This document shows, piece by piece, positions 15,813-25,029 of a DNA stretch of 64,000 bases. Location: NCBI RefSeq assembly GCF_003591005.1, contig NZ_QYYD01000009.1, positions 62,001 through 126,000 of the forward strand, written 5' to 3'. The position numbers and the translations under genes are program-made. The stretch comes from Rhodopseudomonas palustris. GTDB taxonomy: Bacteria > Pseudomonadota > Alphaproteobacteria > Rhizobiales > Xanthobacteraceae. How positions within the stretch are numbered: the stretch's first letter is position 1; each line of letters opens with the position of its first letter. Under the pieces are notes generated by a model. It ran no database searches. It was not told the DNA's origin and was given only the letters and a program-made list of their open reading frames with translations.

Positions 15813-16233
15813 CGAGTTCGATCTGGGTTTCGAGGAAGTCGATGTGATGCTCCTCGTCCTTCATCAGTTGCTCGAACAGGTCGCGCGACACGTAGTCCTT
15901 GACGCTGTGGCAGTAGGTCGCCGCCTCCTGATACAGCGTCCGCGCGTCGATCTCGGCTTGCAGATCGGAGTTCAGCACTTCCTTGACGTTCTGGCCGATC
16001 CGCAGCGGATCGAGCACCTGCATGTTCGGGAACCCGTCGAGGAAAATGATGCGGTCGGTGAGCTTGTCGGCGTGGACCATCTCCTCGATCGATTCCTTGC
16101 GCCAAGTCTTGGCGAGGTCCTTCAGCCCCCAATTGTCGAGCAGCCGATAGTGCAGCCAGTACTGGCTGATCGCCGTCAGCTCGCTGCGCAAGCCGCGGTT
16201 GAGATATTCGATGACCTTCGCGTCGCCCTTCAT
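15751..16233 (-). CDS. bfr: Bacterioferritin
   Basis: A 160-residue bacterioferritin, the 24-mer iron-storage shell with a ferroxidase centre and inter-subunit heme. All ferroxidase ligands sit at the standard positions: E18, E51, H54, E94, E127 and H130; the heme ligand M52 is present. AGGAG lies 5 bases before ATG 16233. An in-frame upstream extension to 16284 lacks such a site. The bfd gene lies upstream in the same direction, and both have Irr-box-like sequences upstream, so iron control by Irr is likely (inference). It overlaps the convergent lipoprotein gene by 62 bp. Confidence 0.95.
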   Translation of the reverse strand: MKGDAKVIEYLNRGLRSELTAISQYWLHYRLLDNWGLKDLAKTWRKESIEEMVHADKLTDRIIFLDGFPNMQVLDPLRIGQNVKEVLNSDLQAEIDARTLYQEAATYCHSVKDYVSRDLFEQLMKDEEHHIDFLETQIELVNRIGVELYQQHHIGELDHD

Positions 16234-16294
16234 GACTTCTCCTGTCGCGAACGCGCGTGATCCGGCGACAGGCCGGACGCGCATCCAGTTTAGA

Positions 16295-16311
16295 ATTGGA
16301 ATAGTTCTAGA
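16295..16311. promoter_or_regulatory. Irr-box (ICE)-like site upstream of bfr
   Basis: ATTGGAATAGTTCTAGA fits TTTAGAA-N3-TTCTAAA, the iron control element as I recall it, at 11 of 14 specified positions. It lies 62-78 bases before the bfr start. The same TTGGAATAG core occurs upstream of bfd. Confidence 0.5.
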
Positions 16312-16372
16312 TCAGAAGTCGGGGTCATCGCAATCCCCGCCCTGTCCGTCGGCGAGGTGAGACCGGTTTGGC

Positions 16373-16576
16373 CTAGGAGACGTGGGCCGGGGCGTGGCCG
16401 GCCGCGCAGCCGGCGTCCGTCATGATCTTCCGGATCGTATGCATGCAGCGCCCGCATTTGCGGCTGCAGCCGAGGCAGCGATGAACCTCGCCGGCGCTGC
16501 TCGCCTTCCCGCCGTCGGGATGCAGAGCGCTACGGACGTCGTGGTCGGTCAGGACGTTGCAGGAACAGACAATCAT
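16373..16576 (-). CDS. bfd: Bacterioferritin-associated ferredoxin
   Basis: A 67-residue [2Fe-2S] Bfd protein that docks on bacterioferritin and supplies electrons to release stored iron. Likely cluster ligands are C4 and C6 (VCSCN) with C41 and C44 (KCGRC); two further Cys (C34, C37) are extra compared with the E. coli protein. The upstream part of the longer open frame is not Bfd-like, so ATG 16576 is the start. It lies 139 bases upstream of bfr in the same direction, a common arrangement. Confidence 0.9.
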   Translation of the reverse strand: MIVCSCNVLTDHDVRSALHPDGGKASSAGEVHRCLGCSRKCGRCMHTIRKIMTDAGCAAGHAPAHVS

Positions 16577-16653
16577 GGAAGTACGAAGGTCCCGATGGCG
16601 GTACGCGCTTTGGATAGTCAAGAGATAGGACGGAAGCAAAAGGAAAACCGGTG

Positions 16654-16671
16654 TTTTGAAGCTATTCCAAA
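16654..16671. promoter_or_regulatory. Irr-box (ICE)-like site upstream of bfd
   Basis: TTTTGAAGCTATTCCAAA, read on the minus strand as TTTGGAATAGCTTCAAAA, shares TTGGAATAG and the following TTC with the bfr site. It lies 78-95 bases before bfd. It is one base longer between half-sites than the bfr copy. The rest of the 388-base gap 16577-16964 shows no further gene. Confidence 0.4.
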
Positions 16672-16964
16672 CTCGGCAATCGGGATTGATCTCGCGCAAG
16701 CCTGTTCCTCCCCGCCCCCTAGCGCAGCAGCCGAGCCGTTGTAACTTCACCGCAGCGAGCCGATCGTTGCAGCTGGCGCCGGCATGCATGCCCGCCGCTC
16801 TGGGCCGACAACAGCGCCACGAGTTTGCCGCAAGGCAGAGGTCAATCATGGCCCGTCTGAGCCGCGGTATTCACGGATCGTTCAAGAGAAACATGGATGC
16901 TGCAGCCCGCAACACGATCGCACCGGTCTCGATCCGACCGGACCAGCAAGAAGGGGTGAAATCC

Positions 16965-17285
16965 ATGAGGAAAGCACTGATGGGGCTGGTGGCCGTCACC
17001 GCCCTTGGGCTTGCAGCGGTCGGCGCACCGGCGCCTGCCCAGGCACATGACGGCTTCGGCGCGGGCCTCGCTGCCGGGCTCCTCGGCGGCGCGCTGGTCG
17101 GCGGCGCCCTGGCCAGCCCAGGCTATGGCTACGGGCCCGGCTACTATTACGCGCCGCGTCCAGTCTACGGGCCAGCACCTGCCTATGTGGTCGAACCCGG
17201 CCCCTACGGCGATTGCTTCTGGCAGCGCCAGCGATTTTGGGACGGCTACGCCTGGCGAATCCGCAATGTCCGGGTCTGCGGCTGA
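16965..17285 (+). CDS. Small secreted Gly/Tyr/Pro-rich protein
   Basis: A 106-residue exported protein: Sec signal peptide (about residues 1-29, cleavage near AQA-HD), a Gly/Ala-rich stretch (GLLGGALVGGALA) that may be a glycine-zipper membrane-interacting segment, a Tyr/Pro-rich linker, and a conserved end CFWQRQRFWDGY...RVCG with a Cys pair. The gene at 17504 encodes a paralogue with the same order and ending. ATG 16965 follows AAGGGG. Envelope role likely; function unknown. Confidence 0.7.
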   Translation: MRKALMGLVAVTALGLAAVGAPAPAQAHDGFGAGLAAGLLGGALVGGALASPGYGYGPGYYYAPRPVYGPAPAYVVEPGPYGDCFWQRQRFWDGYAWRIRNVRVCG

Positions 17286-17503
17286 GATTGAACCTTTGAC
17301 CGGGCCGCTCGACTACCCATCGCCCCTGAGATTCCGAGCTTAGGGGAAACGCCAGGGGTGGCCCGAAAATCACCGTTTTTGAGGAACAGTGCTCCGTACC
17401 TGGATATGCGACGATTGACGGCATTGCGCTTTTTTGATGCTGTGCCGTCGGTCGGGCGACCTTCTGTCAACGCGCCAGTCGCGGCGCCACTCTGGAGAGA
17501 GAA

Positions 17504-17788
17504 ATGAAGAAGACTGTTTCGGTCATGGTTGCGGTCGCGACCCTCGCCGGCTCGCTGGTCACTGCTGTCCCCGCGGCGAAGGCTGACGGCGGCCGGATCG
17601 CTGCCGGCGTCGCCGGTGGCCTGATCGGTGGCGCCCTGCTGGGCGGTGCGATCGCTGCGAGCCGCCCGGCCTATGCGGCCCCCGCCCCGGTCTATGTCGA
17701 AGAACCCGCCTGCCGCGTCGTGCGCCAGCGCTTCTGGGACGACTATCGCGGCGTTTGGCGTTCGCGCCCGGTCGAGGTTTGCGATTGA
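17504..17788 (+). CDS. Small secreted glycine-zipper protein, paralogue of 16965 gene
   Basis: A 94-residue exported protein: signal peptide (about 1-27, AKA-DG), Gly/Ala zipper (GVAGGLIGGALLGGAIA), short linker, and the C-terminal block CRVVRQRFWDDYRGVWRSRPVEVCD, with a Cys pair like its neighbour. GGAGAGAGAA precedes ATG 17504. A strong hairpin terminator follows. The two genes look like a local duplication. Function unknown; glycine zippers occur in envelope-associated proteins. Confidence 0.75.
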   Translation: MKKTVSVMVAVATLAGSLVTAVPAAKADGGRIAAGVAGGLIGGALLGGAIAASRPAYAAPAPVYVEEPACRVVRQRFWDDYRGVWRSRPVEVCD

Positions 17789-17819
17789 TCTGAGCCGCGG
17801 CTCTTATAGCCGTCTTTAC

Positions 17820-17851
17820 AAATGCCCGGCCGAGCGATCGGCCGGGCATTT
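17820..17851. terminator. Strong hairpin terminator
   Basis: Perfect 14-bp stem AAATGCCCGGCCGA/TCGGCCGGGCATTT with a GCGA loop, followed by GCTTTG. It sits between the 17504 gene and the convergent transglycosylase gene, so it can act for both. Confidence 0.8.
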
Positions 17852-17891
17852 GCTTTGCCGATGCTGGCTGATCAAGCTGCGGACGCCGCTC

Positions 17892-19127
17892 TCAGCGCGC
17901 CGCTTCGATCGATCGCAACACGGTCTCGCTCGGCCAGCAATCCAGCTTCAGCCGCGCCGCCTTTTGATAAGCACCGAGCGCGGCACGCGTCAGCATTCCG
18001 GCCTTGCCATCGACCTTGTCGTTGTAGAAGCCGAGCCGCGTCAGCCCGCGCTGCATCGCTTCGACGTCGGTGGTACGGAGTTGCTTGCTCGCCGCCCACG
18101 GCGTCGCGAACGGCTGCGGGTTGGTGATGCGGTCGGCGAGATGGCCGACGAACAGAACGTAGAGGTCTGAGAAATTGTATTCCTTGATGACGAAGTAGTT
18201 CTTCGTCGTCAGGAACGCCGGACCGTAAATGCCTTCGGGCTGCAGCAGCGACGCCGGCTCGGCGAGTTCCTCGGCGCTCAGCCGCTCCCCGCGGACCGGC
18301 GTAAATCCCTCGCGCACCCACTGCCCGACCGACTTCGACACGTCGGGGCGACCCTGCGTACAGTCGGCATTGGCCGGCGCACGAACCTCGTAGGCCCAGC
18401 GCACACCTGGTTTCCAGTCCTTGTTGACGAGTTGCCGCGCGGCCGAGGCCAGCGCGTCCGGCACCGAGCGCCAGATGTCGATCTTGCCGTCGCCATCGAA
18501 ATCGACGCCGTGCTTGTAGTACTCGGACGGCAGGAACTGCGTCAGGCCGGTCGCGCCCGCCCACGACGACCGCATCGCCTCGCGTGGCACCACGCCGTCG
18601 CTGATGATCTTCATCGCCTCGATCAACTCGACGCGGTATTGATCCTTGCGCCGTCCGACATAGGCCTGCGTCGCCATCACACGCACGGCGTCGTAGGGCA
18701 AACGATAGCGACCGTAGTCGGTCTCGCGGCCCCAGATCGCCAGCACCACTGTGGCCGGAACGCCGAAACGCTGCTCGATCGCCCGCAATGTCGCGCCGTA
18801 TTGCGACAGCAGTTTGCGGCCGTGGCCGGCCAGCGCTTCGATCCGCGACTCTTTTAAGTAGTCGGCAGGGACCTGAACGAATTCGGCCTGCGACGGCGCG
18901 CCGGTCTGGGGCCGTCCAGGCAGCAGCAGATCAGGTAGCTTATAGTCCGGCTCGAGCCCGGCCGTCACCGTATCGAAGGTGGAGCGCGACACGCCGGCCT
19001 GCTGCGCTTCCGGCCACAGCGAGGCAAGGAAGCGCGCGAACCCCGCATCGGAGGCCATCGCGGCGTTGGGGATCATGGTCGCTGCCAGCGCAAGGCAGAC
19101 AGCGACCAGACGCGCGCCGCGGCGCAT
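17892..19127 (-). CDS. Lytic murein transglycosylase (MltB type) with peptidoglycan-binding domain
   Basis: A 411-residue exported enzyme: signal peptide (about 1-25), SLT/MltB-like catalytic domain (about 30-320) and a C-terminal peptidoglycan-binding domain (about 345-405, MQRGLTRLGFYNDKVDG). The catalytic Glu is in AIWGRETDYGRY, followed by the AGATGLTQFLPS motif of MltB-type enzymes. It cleaves glycan strands to 1,6-anhydro products in the periplasm. ATG 19127 lies 2 bases after the stop of the upstream UPF0114 gene, so translation is probably coupled. No lipobox is seen, so a soluble periplasmic form is likely. Confidence 0.9.
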   Translation of the reverse strand: MRRGARLVAVCLALAATMIPNAAMASDAGFARFLASLWPEAQQAGVSRSTFDTVTAGLEPDYKLPDLLLPGRPQTGAPSQAEFVQVPADYLKESRIEALAGHGRKLLSQYGATLRAIEQRFGVPATVVLAIWGRETDYGRYRLPYDAVRVMATQAYVGRRKDQYRVELIEAMKIISDGVVPREAMRSSWAGATGLTQFLPSEYYKHGVDFDGDGKIDIWRSVPDALASAARQLVNKDWKPGVRWAYEVRAPANADCTQGRPDVSKSVGQWVREGFTPVRGERLSAEELAEPASLLQPEGIYGPAFLTTKNYFVIKEYNFSDLYVLFVGHLADRITNPQPFATPWAASKQLRTTDVEAMQRGLTRLGFYNDKVDGKAGMLTRAALGAYQKAARLKLDCWPSETVLRSIEAAR

Positions 19128-19129
19128 CG

Positions 19130-19717
19130 TCAATGCTCGGCGTGAGACTTCGCTTCTTCCACCGCGAGATTCGAGATCCGGTCGACCCAGGCGATGCCGA
19201 TCGCCGACAGGATGAACACGGTGTGGATGATGGTCTGCCACATCACGCCGGTCTCGGTGTAACCAGCCCGGCCGGGCGATCCGAGGCTGCCAGCCTCGAT
19301 GAAAGTCCTCAGCAGATGAATCGACGAGATGCCGATGATCGCCATCGCCAGCTTGATCTTCAGCACGCTGGCATTGACGTGGCTCAGCCACTCCGGCTCG
19401 TCCGGATGCCCACGCAGATTGAGGCGCGACACGAACGTTTCGTAACCGCCGACGATCACCATCACCAGAAGGTTCGAGATCATCACCACGTCGATCAGAC
19501 CGAGCACCGCCAGCATGATCTGCTGCTCGCTGAAATCGAACGAGTGCTGAAAGAGATGCCAAAGCTCTTTCAAGAACAGAACGACGTAGATGCCCTGGGC
19601 AACGATCAGGCCGACGTACAACGGCAGTTGCAGCCAGCGCGAACCGAAGATCAGCATAGGGATCGGGCGCAGCGCCGAGCCCTTCGGCGGCAGCGGCGTC
19701 TCGGGCGTCATCGACAT
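19130..19717 (-). CDS. UPF0114 (YqhA-like) membrane protein
   Basis: A 195-residue inner-membrane protein with four hydrophobic segments (about 25-48, 68-92, 115-135 and 158-178) matching the UPF0114/YqhA family, including the conserved [21 protein letters not shown] and the [15 protein letters not shown] loop. Function of the family is unknown. It starts at ATG 19717 and runs directly into the transglycosylase gene (2-base gap), so the two are co-transcribed. Confidence 0.85.
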   Translation of the reverse strand: MSMTPETPLPPKGSALRPIPMLIFGSRWLQLPLYVGLIVAQGIYVVLFLKELWHLFQHSFDFSEQQIMLAVLGLIDVVMISNLLVMVIVGGYETFVSRLNLRGHPDEPEWLSHVNASVLKIKLAMAIIGISSIHLLRTFIEAGSLGSPGRAGYTETGVMWQTIIHTVFILSAIGIAWVDRISNLAVEEAKSHAEH

Positions 19718-19837
19718 TGCGGGTAGCTCCAGGCGGGGGAAATTGGCGACCTATCAAGTGGGAACTCCGTTCGATTCTGTCGAGACGACGCGCAGCGGCG
19801 ATTAACCGCATCCGCCACGCCACGAATCCGGCGGAAA

Positions 19838-20608
19838 CTACTTGATGGCGACGATGAAGATACGTGGAAACCGTAACAGCACTTTGCCATCCGCCTGTGG
19901 CGGATAAGCGGCCGCAATGCGCGCCGTATAGGCGGCCAGATAGGCCTTGCGTTCGGGCAGATCGAGCGGCTCGACGAACGGGCGCAGCCCAGTACCCTTG
20001 ACCCATTCGACGACCGCAACGGCATCGTCGAGCACGTGGTTGTAGACGGTGTGCCAGATCTCCAGCCGGCTGCACAGCGGCCGCAGCGCGTCGTAGTACA
20101 CGCCGGGCTTCGGCAGCGAGTCGCGAAGCTCGGCTGCCTTGGAAAGCTGGTGGCGCCACGGCTCCTGGAAAGCGACTTCGCGCATCATGATGTGCGACGG
20201 CTCGTCGAGGTTGTCCGGCATCTGCACAGCGAGCACGCCGCCGGGCTCCAATCCCGACAGCAACCGCTTGAACTGCTTCAGATGATCCGGCACCCACTGA
20301 AACACTGCGTTGGCGAACAGCACGTCGGTGCCAGCCGGTGGCGCCCAATGCGCGACGTTGGCTTCGATGAACTTGTGCTGCGGCAGCCGCTCACGGGCCT
20401 GGCGCAGCATATCGGCCGAGGTATCGATGCCGATCACCGCCGCCTCCGGCCAGCGCTCGGTCAAAAGCTGAGTCGAATTGCCGGGCCCGCAGCCGATATC
20501 CGCGACCTTGCGCGGTGCCGCAACCGGGATCTGCGCGAGCAGCTCGCGCGCCGGCCGGGTGCGCTCGTCCTCGAACATCAGATATTGTTCGGCACTCCAA
20601 TCGACCAT
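19838..20608 (-). CDS. tam: Trans-aconitate 2-methyltransferase
   Basis: A 256-residue SAM-dependent methyltransferase. SAM-binding motif I is [12 protein letters not shown] (residues 35-46); IGIDTS (residues 59-64) binds the ribose. The N-terminal [21 protein letters not shown] and the later [12 protein letters not shown] are characteristic of Tam, which methylates trans-aconitate formed spontaneously from the TCA intermediate cis-aconitate and so relieves aconitase inhibition. Cytosolic, full length. Stand-alone gene, divergent from the brnTA remnant. Confidence 0.88.
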   Translation of the reverse strand: MVDWSAEQYLMFEDERTRPARELLAQIPVAAPRKVADIGCGPGNSTQLLTERWPEAAVIGIDTSADMLRQARERLPQHKFIEANVAHWAPPAGTDVLFANAVFQWVPDHLKQFKRLLSGLEPGGVLAVQMPDNLDEPSHIMMREVAFQEPWRHQLSKAAELRDSLPKPGVYYDALRPLCSRLEIWHTVYNHVLDDAVAVVEWVKGTGLRPFVEPLDLPERKAYLAAYTARIAAAYPPQADGKVLLRFPRIFIVAIK

Positions 20609-20705
20609 CCATCCACCCTTGCGCCCCCGAGTCGGGCTGGAAAGCTATTGATCTGGCAGGATTTTGCAATATCCTCGCCGAGGCCCATATACGTGACATA
20701 TCCAG

Positions 20706-21002
20706 ATGATCGATCTGAGGCGCATCGTTGGGTTCGACTGGGACGAGGGCAATAGTCGTCAGAGCGCCCTGAAGCACGCCGTCGACCGCGGCGAAGCCGA
20801 GCAGGTTTACAGCAACTTCCCTTTGCTGGTGTTCAGCGACACGTCGCACAGCGAAGGTGAGCCCAGATCACGCCTATGGGAAAACCGCTCCTGGCCGCCT
20901 ATCCAGATCAGCTTCACGCTGCGTCAGGCACCAAAGATCCGAGTGATATCTGCCCGACCAATGAGCGCAGGGGAGCGCGCGAGATATGGCCAGGAAGCTT
21001 AA
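20706..21002 (+). pseudogene. brnT: BrnT-type toxin with scrambled core (compensating frameshifts)
   Basis: A 98-residue open frame whose ends are clearly BrnT (type II ribonuclease toxin): start MIDLRRIVGFDWDEGN...KHAVDRGEAEQV and end ISFTLRQ...IRVISARPMSAGERARY. Between about residues 55 and 68 the open frame reads SRLWENRSWPPIQ, unlike the family. Shifting to the next frame there gives HAYGKTAPGRL, as expected. So one or two bases were gained or lost near 20870 and a compensating base near 20908; the QAPK stretch hints at another compensated pair. The core is probably non-functional. It overlaps brnA by 17 bp. Sequencing indels are the alternative. Confidence 0.6.
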
Positions 21003-21245
21003 GCAGGTCCCAAAATTCGACCGCGACGCCGAAGAGCGCGTTTTTTGGGAAACGCACGATACAGCGGACTACTTTGATCTATCGAAGGCTGTGCAAGTGC
21101 GCTTTCCAAATCTGAGGCCTTCGACGACGTCGATCTCGATCAGGCTACCGACAGCCTGCTGGAACAGATCAAAGTCGCCGCCAACAAGCGTGACGTCCCT
21201 TATCAGTCGCTGATCAAGATCTGGCTGAGCGAGAAGGTGGGATAG
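20986..21245 (+). pseudogene. brnA: BrnA-type antitoxin, frameshifted
   Basis: Begins as BrnA (MARKLKQVPKFDRDAEERVFWETHD...VRFPNL, then STTSISIRLP) but then runs out of frame and stops at 21213. From 21151 another frame continues the expected protein: DSLLEQIKVAANKRDVPYQ, then SLIKIWLSEKVG, stop at 21245. A single missing base at about 21148-21150 explains this. BrnA normally neutralises BrnT and, through its ribbon-helix-helix C-terminal part, represses the operon; here that part is lost unless the break is a sequencing error. Consistent with the damaged brnT upstream. Confidence 0.7.
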
Positions 21246-21278
21246 CGCCGGCGCTCTCCACCTTTCCGCCGACGCGCC

Positions 21279-22928
<1,650 letters not shown>

Positions 22929-23153
22929 CGTGGTCCTTGAGCGCGGTGCGGGCGGGGAAAATCGGTTGCCGCTGATGTAACGGCGCGGCCGGCAAAGGGC
23001 AACCCGAGGGAACGCAGCTTAACCGATCGTTCAGCATGCTGGCGACAGGCATGCCAGTTCAGACAATTCGCACCAATTTTTAAGGAGCTCGTTCGACAGT
23101 CGATACGTGCCGCGGCGCCTTTCGCAACCGCTGGCGCTGATCACGAGGCCATC

Positions 23154-23369
23154 ATGGGACGCATGCTATCGACGCCCGTCCGGTCTGACCCGCTCGAGCC
23201 TGCCGCGCATCGGTCGGGCTTGATCGATGAAATCGGCGAGTTCTGGAGCCAGTTCTTCGTCCAGGCGTTCAGCCCGTATCGACCGGAGCTGCACTACATG
23301 CGGGGCCCCGGCCCGGCATGGCGCGCCAAGCACGGGCGTGACGCGGTCCGCAACGCGCACAACAGCTGA
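23154..23369 (+). CDS. Small hypothetical protein, 71 aa
   Basis: A short frame (MGRMLSTPVRSD...) with a central amphipathic stretch LIDEIGEFWSQFFVQAF and a charged tail. GAGG lies 5 bases before ATG 23154 and a strong terminator follows the stop at once, which favours a real small gene. No family recognised and no signal peptide. Could instead be chance in the gap between ettA and the transpeptidase gene. Confidence 0.4.
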   Translation: MGRMLSTPVRSDPLEPAAHRSGLIDEIGEFWSQFFVQAFSPYRPELHYMRGPGPAWRAKHGRDAVRNAHNS

Positions 23370-23394
23370 GGTCGAGTCGACCCGCAGCACAACA

Positions 23395-23434
23395 GCAAAA
23401 CGCCCGCGCAGAGCGATCTGCGCGGGCGTTTTGC
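23395..23434. terminator. Strong bidirectional hairpin terminator
   Basis: Perfect 17-bp stem: GCAAAACGCCCGCGCAG faces CTGCGCGGGCGTTTTGC around AGCGAT. The TTTT and AAAA flanks in the stem suit termination in both directions, for the small gene at 23154 and the convergent L,D-transpeptidase. Confidence 0.9.
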
Positions 23435-23453
23435 TTGAAGGGCTGTGCTCTGA

Positions 23454-24653
23454 TTAGCGGATCGTGACCGGGGCAGGCAGTGGGGCCACCGAGGTCGGCT
23501 GTGCGACCGGCGCTGCCGACATCTGCGGCGCAGCCGACGGCGCCGCTGAAGCGACCGGCTGCGGCTTGGCGCTGGCCGTCGGCGAGCCACCAGGCAGCAC
23601 CACCACGCGGGTACCCACCTTGGCACGCTCGAACAAGTCGCTGACGTCGTCGTTCAGCATGCCGATGCAACCCGAGGACACGAACTTGCCGATGGTCGAC
23701 GGCTGGTTGGTGCCGTGAATGCGATAGACGGTCGAACCCAGATACATCGCCCGGGCGCCCATCGGATTGCCCGGACCACCGGCCATAAAGCGCGGCAGAT
23801 AGGGCTGGCGTTCGATCATTTCCGCCGGCGGATGCCAATCCGGCCACTCCGCCTTGCGGCTGATCTTCTGCACGCCGTTCCAGGTGAAGCCGTCGCGGCC
23901 GACGCGCACGCCGTAGCGCATCGCGCGGCCATTGCCGAGCACGTAGTACAAATAGGTGTTGCTGGTATCGACCACGATGGTGCCGGCCGGCTCTTTGGTC
24001 TGGAACGCGACTTCCTGTCGGCGCAGGTTCGGCGGCAGCTCGTAGCTTTGGTCGGCGTCGGGCTGCTCTTCCGGCGGCAGCGCGGCGACCTGCAGCGGCC
24101 GGCCATCGCCGCCGAGCTGCGGAGCGCCCTGCACCGATCCGGTCGCCTGCTGCGGGGCGCCGTACTGACCGACGCCCTCCGGCGGCCGTGGCGAACCGTC
24201 ACCTGTATTGGAATAGATCACCGGCGGTGGACCAGCCGGGCGACCATAGCGCGGATCATCGGGCGACAGCACGGGGCCCTGCGGCGCCGGCCCGCGATCC
24301 GAATAGACCGGGGCGTTCATCGGGCGGCCGTAGCGCGGATCGTCCGGCGACATCACCGGTCCCTGCGGCACCGGCGCACGCTCCGAATAGACTGGCGCAC
24401 CAGCTGGACGGCCGTAGCGTGGATCATCGGGAGACATGACCGGGCCCGGCGGCGGCAAGGCCGCTGACGGGCCGGCGGACAGCCCCTCTTCGTCGTCGAC
24501 ATTGTCGAAGTCGGGCAACTGGCGACGGTAATCACCAGGAGCGGCGGTCGCATAGGCGCCGGAGGCTGGATAGCTCTGCGCCTGCGCCAGTGAAGTTCCG
24601 GCCGCAATTGCCGCAGCCGTAGCCAACAACGTCAAGATTCGATTGTTCATCAT
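23454..24653 (-). CDS. L,D-transpeptidase (YkuD domain) with proline-rich repeats
   Basis: A 399-residue exported enzyme: signal peptide (about 1-26), a Pro-rich spacer with three near-identical 28-residue repeats of MSPDDPRYGRP (starting at residues 73, 101 and 129), the YkuD catalytic domain (about 222-356) with H313 in RIHGTN and the nucleophile C329 in SSGCIGM, and an Ala/Pro-rich tail. Such enzymes make 3-3 peptidoglycan crosslinks or attach outer-membrane proteins to the wall. Start could be ATG 24653 or the adjacent ATG 24650. Single gene with a shared terminator downstream. Confidence 0.9.
   Translation of the reverse strand: MMNNRILTLLATAAAIAAGTSLAQAQSYPASGAYATAAPGDYRRQLPDFDNVDDEEGLSAGPSAALPPPGPVMSPDDPRYGRPAGAPVYSERAPVPQGPVMSPDDPRYGRPMNAPVYSDRGPAPQGPVLSPDDPRYGRPAGPPPVIYSNTGDGSPRPPEGVGQYGAPQQATGSVQGAPQLGGDGRPLQVAALPPEEQPDADQSYELPPNLRRQEVAFQTKEPAGTIVVDTSNTYLYYVLGNGRAMRYGVRVGRDGFTWNGVQKISRKAEWPDWHPPAEMIERQPYLPRFMAGGPGNPMGARAMYLGSTVYRIHGTNQPSTIGKFVSSGCIGMLNDDVSDLFERAKVGTRVVVLPGGSPTASAKPQPVASAAPSAAPQMSAAPVAQPTSVAPLPAPVTIR
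24238..24445. repeat. Three in-gene tandem repeats, about 84 bp each
   Basis: Within the L,D-transpeptidase gene the codons for MSPDDPRYGRP recur three times at 84-bp (28-codon) spacing. Strong similarity at DNA level suggests recent expansion of the periplasmic spacer. Confidence 0.75.
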
Positions 24654-25029
24654 CGCCCGCTTATACACCCAAGCCGAGACCGGATCGTTAACGCGCAGAT
24701 GCCGGAGGATCACGGCACATTCAAGACAACACCGGCACAATCACGCCAAATTCGCGGTTATTCGGCCCCCTGTGCCGCTTTTGTCGCGTTTCCCGCTGCG
24801 TAGCGCCTTGCGTTCACCAGCGTGTAGCGACGCTGCCGCTGATCCTGCATCGCCTGCCTCGCGGTGAAAATTTTGGCGGCCGGCCACAAACCCGTTGGGC
24901 TATTCTCGATTTGCTGTGATTCGCGGCGCCCTCCACGGCGCCGGTCGGTCCCAGCGAGTGCTGTCGCCGCGTTGTTGTTGCTCAAGTGCCTTCGGTCCGC
25001 TCGTCGCCCGAAGATGGAATGAACCCGAG

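Noticed and set aside
17892-20348. The transglycosylase frame extended to 818 codons
   Set aside because: The upstream part is antisense or out of frame to the UPF0114 and tam genes; the signal peptide at 19127 marks the true start.
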